64,000 nt of DNA from Caldifarciminota bacterium (GTDB lineage: Bacteria; Hydrothermota; Tepidihabitantia; Tepidihabitantales; Tepidihabitantaceae): NCBI GenBank assembly GCA_026418295.1, contig JAOABP010000003.1, forward strand, positions 124,001 to 188,000, in the 5' to 3' direction. Shown one piece after another: positions 1 to 9,320 of this stretch. The translations under genes and the position numbers were made by a program. The notes beneath the pieces were generated by a model, which searched no databases, was not told the origin of the DNA, and was given only the letters and a program-made list of their open reading frames with translations. Positions within the stretch are counted from its first letter, which is position 1. Every line of letters begins with the position of its first letter.

Positions 1-1323
1 ACAACCAATCCTTTGTCTCGGATTACAAAAGGATATATCCTAGTTTCAATCCTTGTTTTATTGGAAGTCCCATCACAACTGGGCGTAGGCATTGCCCCGG
101 TTGTTGTAGGCCTGTTTCAATCCTTGTTTTATTGGAAGTCCCATCACAACCTCCAGGGCCTTGGTGAGATCTGCTATAGCTCGGTCAGTTTCAATCCTTG
201 TTTTATTGGAAGTCCCATCACAACTTAGAGAGAGTTGGGATAGCAGGCGGCAGTAATATGTTTCAATCCTTGTTTTATTGGAAGTCCCATCACAACAAAA
301 CTGACGGGAAAATGAAGGGACGAAAATATGGAAGTTTCAATCCTTGTTTTATTGGAAGTCCCATCACAACGTCACCCCTGTTGGCGTAGGCAATCCCCCG
401 GTTGTAAGTTTCAATCCTTGTTTTATTGGAAGTCCCATCACAACTTTCTCAATTTGATCATTCTTAACTATTCTTGATCTAGTTTCAATCCTTGTTTTAT
501 TGGAAGTCCCATCACAACCAGTAATAAAAGAAGTAAAAAAAGCAATGGCAGAGTATGTTTCAATCCTTGTTTTATTGGAAGTCCCATCACAACTTTGTTA
601 CCTTTCTTTTTAGTCTCTCACATATCGAGTTTCAATCCTTGTTTTATTGGAAGTCCCATCACAACTAGAAGATGCTTCTACAAAATTGTCCAAATTTGTG
701 TTTCAATCCTTGTTTTATTGGAAGTCCCATCACAACCTTTTAAGCAATGCAAAAAAAGTTAATTTTTGCTAGTTTCAATCCTTGTTTTATTGGAAGTCCC
801 ATCACAACCTCTGTTTTTGTCGGTAGAAACGATTCCAGTTTAAGTTTCAATCCTTGTTTTATTGGAAGTCCCATCACAACTTCCAATCGCGGGCAAAAAG
901 CACAAGCTGCATTTTTGGTTTCAATCCTTGTTTTATTGGAAGTCCCATCACAACAGCGAGGGAGCTTGCCCAAAAGCTCGGAGTTTCCCGGTTTCAATCC
1001 TTGTTTTATTGGAAGTCCCATCACAACATGCTCGAAGATATCGGAGTATCAAGGTACATTCCTAGTTTCAATCCTTGTTTTATTGGAAGTCCCATCACAA
1101 CCTTCCGGGCAAAGGTTCTTCCAAAGGAGGAGGGTGAAGTTTCAATCCTTGTTTTATTGGAAGTCCCATCACAACACGAAAGAGCTTCCCGTCTTTCAGA
1201 AAATAAAACCGAGTTTCAATCCTTGTTTTATTGGAAGTCCCATCACAACACCGCCTGCATCACGGCGACGACCCAAGAAAACGAAGGTTTCAATCCTTGT
1301 TTTATTGGAAGTCCCATCACAAC
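1..1323 (-). CRISPR. CRISPR array, 18 full 37-bp repeats plus a partial one
   Basis: Eighteen identical 37-bp repeats begin at 43, 114, 188, 260, 334, 408, 482, 557, 629, 700, 772, 844, 918, 991, 1065, 1139, 1213 and 1287; bases 1-5 are the end of a further repeat, so the array continues to the left. Spacers are 34-38 bp. Each repeat starts GTTTCAATCC and ends CCCATCACAAC on the plus strand. Read on the minus strand it ends in ATTGAAAC, the usual 8-nt crRNA 5' handle, so transcription runs right to left and the newest spacers lie near 1323. The A+T-rich leader and promoter to the right agree. Spacers at 80-113 and 371-407 are related to each other. No degenerate terminal repeat is seen, as expected if the old end lies outside the window. 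Confidence 0.98.
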
Positions 1324-1337
1324 TCCACTTTTTTTGT

Positions 1338-1366
1338 ATCTTATTGAGTTTCAAGCTTGTTGTCAA
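1338..1366 (-). promoter_or_regulatory. Promoter of the CRISPR array
   Basis: On the minus strand TTGACA (1366-1361) is followed after exactly 17 bp by TAAGAT (1343-1338). A start about 7 nt further on would fall near 1331, only about 8 nt before the first repeat. The -35 box is a perfect match and the -10 box matches four of six consensus positions. Confidence 0.7.
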
Positions 1367-1389
1367 ATTTTTCTTTGGCTCTTTTTTCC

Positions 1390-1425
1390 CTTTTTTTGCC
1401 GCTGAATCGGCTTTTTTTGCCGATT
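1390..1425. repeat. Direct repeat pair and hairpin in the CRISPR leader
   Basis: The 12-mer CTTTTTTTGCCG occurs at 1390-1401 and again at 1411-1422, a 21-bp period of about two helical turns. The second copy also forms an inverted repeat, AATCGGC (1405-1411) with GCCGATT (1419-1425). These could be protein-binding or integration-guiding leader elements, or a plus-strand terminator, because T residues follow the stem on that strand. The role is inferred only. Confidence 0.45.
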
Positions 1426-1493
1426 TTTGACAGTTTATGCAGAGTTTTGTGTTCATAAACGATTTTAGATCAAAAGGTTGCCACCACATCCCC

Positions 1494-3372
<1,879 letters not shown>

Positions 3373-3392
<20 letters not shown>

Positions 3393-4050
3393 CCTGCACC
3401 CGCCCAACTGTGCCAAACCCCCTTGACACCGATTTTCCCAGCCCCAGATATTCCGGAATATCAAAGTTGACCCGGAAGTTGCCCAGAAAGCCGAGCATCG
3501 GCGTGCCTTTCAAGGTGGTGCGCGTTTCGAAAAATCTCTCTATTTCTACTTGCAACGGTGCCGTGACGGTATACCCCAGCCCCTTGGACATTGCAAGGAT
3601 ATTCCCGATCAAAATCTTCTCAAGCAATACCCGCCTTTTTGCCCGGCTTCCAAATCTCTGGTAAAGTTCATAGTTCCTTTCGTTGAGCGCCAGCCAGGGT
3701 GTTAGAAAGGTGTAACCGCGCCGGCTATCGGTGATTCCCAAAGGCTCAGTCCGGAAAATCAGATTTTTTTCAACAAGGTGATACCGCTGGGTGCCGATTT
3801 CTATATCCTCAATTTCGACAAACAAGTCCTGCAATATCTTCGCCCCGTCGTTAACCCCCACGACCAGCGGCATCTTATGAATTATCTTGTATTGAATCAG
3901 GGGAAACCGATACAGCAAAATATGCTCTCCGTGCTGGTGAAAGATGCTGTAATTGGAAAACCGGCGGGCAAAAAAACCCCTTATTTTATCCGGAGTGGCA
4001 ACTATCGGCCGGTCAGAGCTGAATTGAAAAATCAGAACCTTTATCTTCAA
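3373..4050 (-). CDS. cas6: Cas6 family pre-crRNA endoribonuclease
   Basis: A 225-residue RAMP-fold protein. The C-terminal glycine-rich loop (LGLGKSVSRGFGTVG, about residues 202-216) is the hallmark of Cas6 and other RAMPs, and the gene sits between cas5 and cas1 as Cas6 often does. It is expected to cut the repeat RNA to leave the ATTGAAAC handle. Histidines cluster near residues 38-43 and could include the catalytic one, but I cannot assign it. The only plausible start in the frame is TTG at 4050, because an in-frame TAG lies two codons upstream. The gap to cas5 is 22 bp. There is no second cas6, so this enzyme probably supplies crRNA to both modules. Confidence 0.82.
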
Positions 4051-4072
4051 CTTCTAACTTCTCAATTTTTGT

Positions 4073-4825
4073 TCATTTTTTAACGATCGCCGAAGCTCTG
4101 GCAATCACATATCCGACCCCATCAATCATATAAACTTCGGCTTTCGGAACCCTGACCTTAACCGATGATGGCTTCAACACTCCGCACTCCTCTCGCACCG
4201 GAACCAGAAAACCCACAAGGGGAAAATCTTTGTCTCGTAGCTTCTTACAATTTTTATGCATCCAGAGAAGCCGACAATTCCCATCTATTATCTCGGTATC
4301 AGGTGTGTATGGCACCGGAAACTCAGTTTCAATTTCTTCCGCTACAACAGCCCGGGCAGCCAGATTGCTTATCCTGCCGTCAATAAAGGCCGCCGATTCG
4401 CTATCCCCACAGGTGATGGGCGTGGATTGAAGAGCGCGGGCAATTTCTTCAGACAAACCGTGATTGCTGAAGACAGCGGCTATCTGTATTTTGTGAGTAA
4501 ACGCAAACTGTCTTCCCAGGGCATTAGTAAATTTCCACGGGAAATTTGATCCCCATTGCGTTATCGCAGAAGTAGTGTAGCTTTTAATTATACAAGGGCT
4601 AAGAAGCCTGGAGCCAGCCCAAAGTAAATTGGCTTCGTCATCAATGATGCTCAGATAATCCAATGGGTGCTTGTCGTTTTTGTATCTCTGTAAAGCATTG
4701 GCAAGCATTCCAATGACCGCCGAAGGGGGAAGAATCGGATATGTGAGAGAACACTGCCAGGTATAGGGCAGACGGATGGAATAAAGAGAGTTCAGTCTTA
4801 TCTCAAATACCAGCGCCTGTACCAT
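4073..4825 (-). CDS. cas5: Cas5, type I-A-like Cascade subunit
   Basis: A 250-residue RAMP. The N-terminal segment with YPILPPSAVIGMLANAL (about residues 29-45) is the Cas5 signature, where the proline-rich turn precedes the first helix. Cas5 caps the 5' handle of crRNA in the type I complex and contacts Cas8 and Cas7. Its ATG at 4825 overlaps the end of cas7 by 23 bp, which matches the cas7-cas5 order of type I systems. A short C-terminal region with VRVPKAEVYMI fits the second RAMP-like half. Subtype is inferred from the neighbouring Csa2-like Cas7 and the split cas3. Confidence 0.83.
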   Translation of the reverse strand: MVQALVFEIRLNSLYSIRLPYTWQCSLTYPILPPSAVIGMLANALQRYKNDKHPLDYLSIIDDEANLLWAGSRLLSPCIIKSYTTSAITQWGSNFPWKFTNALGRQFAFTHKIQIAAVFSNHGLSEEIARALQSTPITCGDSESAAFIDGRISNLAARAVVAEEIETEFPVPYTPDTEIIDGNCRLLWMHKNCKKLRDKDFPLVGFLVPVREECGVLKPSSVKVRVPKAEVYMIDGVGYVIARASAIVKK

Positions 4826-5909
4826 CGCTCTTTACCATATTCGCCAACTCTTCAAATATTTCGTCTATTTTCTCTTTCTTTTCAACCCCGTCCGGATACT
4901 TTTTATTGCCTGAATATAAAAATATCTTACTTCTCTCGGCTGCGGGCATCAGTCCTGCCGTTTTGGCGATATAGTCTGAATACATTGGTGACACCGGAAA
5001 AGGCAGGGGACCTTCCTCTGAACAGACAACAAGGACCTCTGTCGGAGTGCAATGAGGTAGCGCATGGGAAAGACTCGCTCCTATTTGCCCGGATAGCATT
5101 AAACGATACGCCTCAAGGGCGGCTTTTATCCGGTTTATTCTTTGACCGCTTTTAACCACATCCCGTTGGTATTTGTTCGCATTGCCCTCTAGAGCTAGAT
5201 CTACCCGCCCAATTCTTTCCACATCCAGGGCAGAAACGAACGCGTAAATTCCTGAGGCATACGATTTGCTGAAAATCATTTGGCTGGCATTTTCCTCAGC
5301 CTCAGACCTTTGTTGCGATACCCGCGAATGTATTACCTGTTTAACCGTTGACGCTACACCTAAAACCGGCATCAGCCAGGAGAACATTGCCCGGGAACTG
5401 CGGCGCGCCGAGATTCCTTGCTCATCGGCTTTGGATTTGGTCTGGTTCCTCTTTTTAGATTTGTCTTTTCCATCATTGTCGGGAGCTTCGTTTTCTGAAG
5501 AGTTATCACCTTCTCCTAATTCATCCCTCGCTTCACTCTTTCCCTGTTTCTTTGCAATCAGATAGCCATGGATATCGCATATCCCGCAACTTTCGATGAT
5601 TTTTGATTCTTTTTCAGAAATCTGCTGAAGTTTGTTGGAACTAATCTTAGCCGGTCTGATTGGTTCTCCTGCTTTGCAGCCGTCACATAAGCTTACATTA
5701 TATACACCATTTAATATCAAACTCCTCATTGCTTCATAATGCCAGTGCTTAAGCATTCTGCCTGAAACCGCAGGCGCCTCTTGCTTTTCACCAGCCTCGT
5801 TGAGAAATTCGATCATTCTTATATCCATCACATTGCCTGCCACCGCCTCGTTGTTGAGGTCATGGACATTTAACTGCAGCTTTACAGCAAAGGTTACAAA
5901 CTTGAGCAT
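4803..5909 (-). CDS. cas7: Cas7 (Csa2/DevR family), type I-A-like backbone subunit
   Basis: A 368-residue protein starting MLKFVTFAVKLQLNVHDLNN and carrying APAVSGRMLKHWHYEAM (about residues 46-61), as in the Csa2/DevR Cas7 family that forms the crRNA-binding filament. Two CxxC pairs (C75/C78 and C108/C111) suggest a bound zinc. A strongly charged, Gly/Asn/Asp/Lys-rich stretch at about residues 120-166 is unusual and looks like a disordered insertion. The ATG at 5909 follows the cas8 stop by one base, and its ribosome binding site AAGGAGG lies inside the last codons of cas8. A longer N-terminus would be highly basic and run into cas8. Confidence 0.88.
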   Translation of the reverse strand: MLKFVTFAVKLQLNVHDLNNEAVAGNVMDIRMIEFLNEAGEKQEAPAVSGRMLKHWHYEAMRSLILNGVYNVSLCDGCKAGEPIRPAKISSNKLQQISEKESKIIESCGICDIHGYLIAKKQGKSEARDELGEGDNSSENEAPDNDGKDKSKKRNQTKSKADEQGISARRSSRAMFSWLMPVLGVASTVKQVIHSRVSQQRSEAEENASQMIFSKSYASGIYAFVSALDVERIGRVDLALEGNANKYQRDVVKSGQRINRIKAALEAYRLMLSGQIGASLSHALPHCTPTEVLVVCSEEGPLPFPVSPMYSDYIAKTAGLMPAAERSKIFLYSGNKKYPDGVEKKEKIDEIFEELANMVKSDGTGAGI

Positions 5910-5910
5910 T

Positions 5911-7311
5911 CTAAACCTCCTTGATATTTTCAACCGTTTCTTCAGTTTTATCTTTAAACGAAAATGCCAGTATCGCCAGCGCCAATTTTGTGCTTTCAAA
6001 ATCCTCTTCGGCTAATCTAAACAACTCCTGTATATCCTTTTCTCTGGGCACGTGAATATTTTCTCCCTGGGTCTTTCTTAACCAACCCTCCCTCATCATC
6101 TTGCTTAGGGTGGTTTCAAAGTCCCTCGCGTCCCTCTTTGCGTTTCTGATATTATCGACATACCAGTACTTACTTTGACGGACGAAGTATCTCAAAGTGT
6201 TTACAACGCTGCGCAGCGCTGGATTTGTGATAATATCATGCCGAATCATTCCCACCTCCTTTAAAAGATATTTTGCTGTTTCTGGGTATAAGAGATTTAC
6301 CTTATTCCCCCATTTAAATGAGGTCTCCTGCGCATACAGACGGACAAATCTCCCGACCAGTGTGGCGTCGAGATGGTAAATCAGGCTGTTTAACGCCTGT
6401 AATGCTCCATAAGCCTCATTTTTGAAAAGGATCTCCAACACCGCAATGTTATAGGGTGTCGCCTGGATAAAATTTAAGTAGTTATTTATCGGTATTAAAA
6501 AAACCCCGTCAACATGGTATCCCTGTTGACGGCTTAACACCGCAATAAATAATTCAAAATCATTTAGGATGTCGGCCGCTGATGGAAGTTTGGAAAGAAA
6601 TAATAAAGGAATCAGCACCTGGGGAATTTCCCAGTTAAACCACATCTTTCGAATCCGATGCTGTAATGAAAAAATCTGCAGTAATTTTTCCCCCTCGACT
6701 TTATTTTGGGGAATCGGCAAAACCACCACATCCCGTGTTTTAATTTTAAAGATAAAAGAAGCAAACCAGGTGCCGAGCAGGGATAAAAGCGCACACTGGA
6801 TGCAAATTTTTTTGGGATTTGTCGGTCTCCTGGGAACACCCCCTGTTACGGTATCTGTATTGATGACATCCCGGCCATGATGATAAGAGGTAAATGCTGT
6901 AAACCCAATAATATTTCCGGTGCCATTAAATTCGTGCTGGCAGATGTTTTCATTTTTCATATTTTGTTTATGCAAGACCGGTTTCCTTGTTAGCGAGAGC
7001 AGCTTGTAATTCTCCTCTTTGAGTAATTTGAGTAATCTTTCGGCGCTTCTACTGGTGATTCCCGGAGAGTTATTGAGAATCTGGTTAGACGAAACCAGCC
7101 TCCGACAAAAAAGATTGAAGGTCTTTTCAACTTTGTCCCGGTTGCTCTCATTACTCTCATCCACATTAAAGTCAATCGCGTAAAAACCCCCTTCATCTTT
7201 AATAGACACACTCTCGCACCCAAAAGCCTCAATTCCTATCCGTGCCAAGCCATACGCGATTTTTGTTTCCAAATCCAAAAACCCCGTAGCCGGTGTGTAT
7301 AGGGTTAACAT
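5911..7311 (-). CDS. cas8: Cas8-like large subunit, type I-A-like
   Basis: A 466-residue protein placed immediately before cas7-cas5, where the Cas8 large subunit of a type I complex normally sits. Sequence similarity visible by eye is limited. There is a CxxC pair in KKICIQCALLSLLG (C170/C173) similar to the zinc segment of Cas8a-group proteins, a long helical C-terminal half, and no nuclease motif. Cas8 would recognise the PAM and recruit Cas3. The ATG at 7311 lies three bases from the stop of the upstream RAMP gene. Subtype a1 or a2 cannot be decided here; a profile search against the Cas8a families would settle it. Confidence 0.7.
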   Translation of the reverse strand: MLTLYTPATGFLDLETKIAYGLARIGIEAFGCESVSIKDEGGFYAIDFNVDESNESNRDKVEKTFNLFCRRLVSSNQILNNSPGITSRSAERLLKLLKEENYKLLSLTRKPVLHKQNMKNENICQHEFNGTGNIIGFTAFTSYHHGRDVINTDTVTGGVPRRPTNPKKICIQCALLSLLGTWFASFIFKIKTRDVVVLPIPQNKVEGEKLLQIFSLQHRIRKMWFNWEIPQVLIPLLFLSKLPSAADILNDFELFIAVLSRQQGYHVDGVFLIPINNYLNFIQATPYNIAVLEILFKNEAYGALQALNSLIYHLDATLVGRFVRLYAQETSFKWGNKVNLLYPETAKYLLKEVGMIRHDIITNPALRSVVNTLRYFVRQSKYWYVDNIRNAKRDARDFETTLSKMMREGWLRKTQGENIHVPREKDIQELFRLAEEDFESTKLALAILAFSFKDKTEETVENIKEV

Positions 7312-7314
7312 TTC

Positions 7315-8214
7315 TTAGCCAGAATGGTGCCAATCCGCACTTACCTCTACTTTGCCAGCACCACGACTTTTCTGTCCGCCAAGTAATTGGATATCTTTAA
7401 TCGCTGGAATTAAGATATCGTTCACGAGTATATTTTTTCTATCAGGAGCGGACTCATCCCAACTTTCCAACCATTTATCTATGATTCTTGATTTCTGTTT
7501 GGTTTCGATTGCGAGCTTGTTATCTATGATTCTTGATCCCTGTTTGGTTTCGATTGCGAGCTTGCGCGGTTGTCCAAATTCAAACCCTTGGGGTGTCTTT
7601 AAGATTATCTCGATTTCGCCCTTAAATTTTGTTCCGGGTTTCACCTGCTCGCCATCAACCTTTGCCTTGGATGCTGCGGTATTGGTTTTTCTGTCAATTC
7701 TGATATTGGTCTGGTCGATAATCCAGTCCCCTTCTTCAGGATAAAAATTAGGTATGATTAAAAACCCCATCAATCCTGTACATCCTAAAAAATAACACAC
7801 CGGACAGACACCCAGTTCACCCTCTTGCGACCCAGAATCGCTGACCTGGACATTACAGGCTGATTTGCGATAACCGAACAAACATCTCTCTTGTATAGTT
7901 GGATTTGGTGCGGGAATACAGGGTTTTAGCGAATCTGGTTTTCCCGGGTGGAATTTTTTGAGGAATTCATCCTGGTTTTTGATAAAAAGCTGTTCCAGTT
8001 TATATCTTAATGCGCCCTTAAAACTGGTAGCCGGAATAACCGGGGTCTGGTCTACTTTAAAAACCGCCCCCTTCTTTTCTGAAAGAGGAGATGGAGCAGC
8101 TCCGATATGGAGAAACGATTTTTCCTTTACCTTTATTACTAGCGAGATTTTAGATATCACCAGGTTCTCTTCACGAGAAGGGGTTAAACCTTCATTTTTA
8201 TTTTGTATGTTCAT
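7315..8214 (-). CDS. Cas7-like RAMP of the Cas10 module (Csm3-type fold)
   Basis: A 299-residue RAMP. Csm3/Cas7-III landmarks are IPATSFKGALR (60-70), the counterpart of IPGSSLKG; a cysteine-rich insertion with C111, C120, C137, C140 and C145; the IDRKTNTA motif (173-180) followed by VKPGTKFKGEIEI; and the C-terminal glycine loop LLGGQKSRGAGKVEV (277-291). By my alignment the aspartate that cuts target RNA in Csm3 falls at K48, with no clear substitute nearby, so RNA cleavage may be lost. A 15-residue tandem duplication lies at 218-247. It overlaps the upstream small-protein gene by 17 bp. It is the only Cas7-type subunit beside this Cas10, as in the compact subtype III-F arrangement. Confidence 0.75.
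   Translation of the reverse strand: MNIQNKNEGLTPSREENLVISKISLVIKVKEKSFLHIGAAPSPLSEKKGAVFKVDQTPVIPATSFKGALRYKLEQLFIKNQDEFLKKFHPGKPDSLKPCIPAPNPTIQERCLFGYRKSACNVQVSDSGSQEGELGVCPVCYFLGCTGLMGFLIIPNFYPEEGDWIIDQTNIRIDRKTNTAASKAKVDGEQVKPGTKFKGEIEIILKTPQGFEFGQPRKLAIETKQGSRIIDNKLAIETKQKSRIIDKWLESWDESAPDRKNILVNDILIPAIKDIQLLGGQKSRGAGKVEVSADWHHSG
7475..7564. repeat. Two-copy 45-bp tandem duplication inside the Cas7-like gene
   Basis: Copies at 7475-7519 and 7520-7564 differ at only two bases. In the protein this gives KLAIETKQGSRIIDN followed by KLAIETKQKSRIIDK. The duplication keeps the frame and looks recent. It is most likely in a surface loop or thumb of the RAMP fold (inference). Confidence 0.9.
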
Positions 8215-8707
8215 CTGACACCTCCCTGAATATTGTTAATGATTCAAGTTTTCGGACAAAATATGCGATCTCTAACGGCGAGAGATTGGCGTTGTATAAC
8301 TCCTTTACATAATTAAGGACCCTTTCTAATGCCCGCCTCTTATGCGAATCTTTTTCCCTTTTTATCTTGTCGCAAAAGTACAGTTCAGCTGTCTTTTGAG
8401 AATAGCGCTCTATTACTTTCCCATAATCATCCATATTGGGCAGGTTGCATTTTACACCTTCGAAGCAGTCAAGATACTCCAACATTTGTCTGAATATTTC
8501 AGGACATTTTTCCACTAAACCTAAAAGTCGCTCGCATAATGGGTGATTTTTTTCTTCAATGCGATTCTTGATATCTTGAATTTTGTTTTGATTTAAAGCC
8601 TCTCTTAGCTTGCTCCATTCGTCTTTATTGAAAATTTTTTGTTCGACATAGAAAATTTCCTGATCATTTAACACCCTGCGGAAGATTTTATCAAATTCAC
8701 TCGTCAT
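8198..8707 (-). CDS. Small helical protein, candidate small subunit (Cas11) of the Cas10 module
   Basis: A 169-residue protein rich in Lys, Glu and Leu that reads as almost entirely alpha-helical, with no recognisable catalytic motif. The gene lies between the Cas5-like and Cas7-like RAMP genes of the Cas10 module, the place of the small subunit (Csm2/Cmr5-like, Cas11) in type III operons. It overlaps both neighbours (11 and 17 bp). A clear AAAGGAGG site precedes the ATG at 8707. I do not recognise the family. The Cas11 role is an inference from position, size and helical character. Confidence 0.6.
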   Translation of the reverse strand: MTSEFDKIFRRVLNDQEIFYVEQKIFNKDEWSKLREALNQNKIQDIKNRIEEKNHPLCERLLGLVEKCPEIFRQMLEYLDCFEGVKCNLPNMDDYGKVIERYSQKTAELYFCDKIKREKDSHKRRALERVLNYVKELYNANLSPLEIAYFVRKLESLTIFREVSDEHTK

Positions 8708-9320
8708 AAAATGTGACCTCCTTTAAAAAAACCTCTGGTGCCTTTACCAGACTCCCTTCAAATAACGCCCTTCTATAAGTACCTGATGTTAAATTCTGCG
8801 GGCAGAATAAATAACCGTAAACAGGGGCGAGGGGCTTAATCCCAAGTTCACAGGCCCCCGCTTCCAGAACCCGCACCTTTAAGATGCCCTGCCTGATCTC
8901 CGAGTCAACCTCTGCTGCCTTTTTAACCGTCGCCTTACCAAACCCCTTGGTTTTAAGAGCGCCGAAGAAAAGCTCGAGCTGCTCAAAATGTGCGTGCCCA
9001 TCCAGATTCTTCGGGGAGAGATAAATTTCCGCTTTTATTTTATCAGAACCAGCCGGATATAAGCAGGAGGCGATTAAAGGCATCCTGGCCGTTTCAAGAT
9101 ATTTATCCTTTACACAATATGTGAAATCCCTTTTCTCATATGTGCCTTCGAGCAAAAACCCTGCGCCGATAACATCAATCCCCAGCGCATATTTAAACGC
9201 ACCCGCAACCGTGCTCGAAGGTATGGTCTCAATACAAGGGCGGTAAATACCGCCCTTCACCCTTTCGCCAATTATTATCGTATCAATATCAAGTTCCAGC
9301 TTTATCAGTCTTAGTCTCAT
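8697..9320 (-). CDS. Cas5-like RAMP of the Cas10 module (Csx10/Csm4-like)
   Basis: A 207-residue RAMP. It starts MRLRLIKLELDID, has GGIYRPCIETIPSSTVAGAFK, the RAMP turn before the first helix (about residues 24-43), and the glycine loop ALKTKGFGKATV (about 123-134). The Cas5-type subunit of type III complexes binds the crRNA handle and docks onto Cas10. Start choice: two adjacent ATG codons lie at 9323 and 9320, just inside the end of cas10, giving a coupled overlap of about 32-35 bp. A longer in-frame extension would be buried in cas10 and is hydrophobic in an unlikely way. The exact family (Csx10, Csm4 or Cmr3) is unresolved. Confidence 0.72.
   Translation of the reverse strand: MRLRLIKLELDIDTIIIGERVKGGIYRPCIETIPSSTVAGAFKYALGIDVIGAGFLLEGTYEKRDFTYCVKDKYLETARMPLIASCLYPAGSDKIKAEIYLSPKNLDGHAHFEQLELFFGALKTKGFGKATVKKAAEVDSEIRQGILKVRVLEAGACELGIKPLAPVYGYLFCPQNLTSGTYRRALFEGSLVKAPEVFLKEVTFYDE

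Larger units (their letters stand above)
1324..1493 (-). promoter_or_regulatory. CRISPR leader
   Basis: This A+T-rich, non-coding stretch separates the end of cas4 from the first repeat. It has long T runs on the plus strand and ends exactly at the repeat thought to be leader-proximal from the handle orientation. It holds a sigma-70-type promoter (1338-1366) and a pair of direct repeats (1390-1422). There is no intrinsic terminator with a U-tract on the minus strand after cas4, so read-through from the cas operon into the array is also possible. Confidence 0.8.

Noticed and set aside
1348-1363. GTTTCAAGCTTGTTGT in the leader, similar to the start of the CRISPR repeat
   Set aside because: Only about 14 bases resemble the repeat and it lies within the array promoter spacer; a chance match or a diverged relic cannot be told apart.
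1390-1425. Possible intrinsic terminator ending the cas operon
   Set aside because: The T run follows the stem on the plus strand only; there is no plus-strand transcript to end here.
13-1430. Several open frames of 60-230 codons across the CRISPR array, on both strands
   Set aside because: They only translate the repeat over and over (SFNPCFIGSPITT, VSILVLLEVPSQ, MGLPIKQGLK); they are by-products of a repeat without stops.
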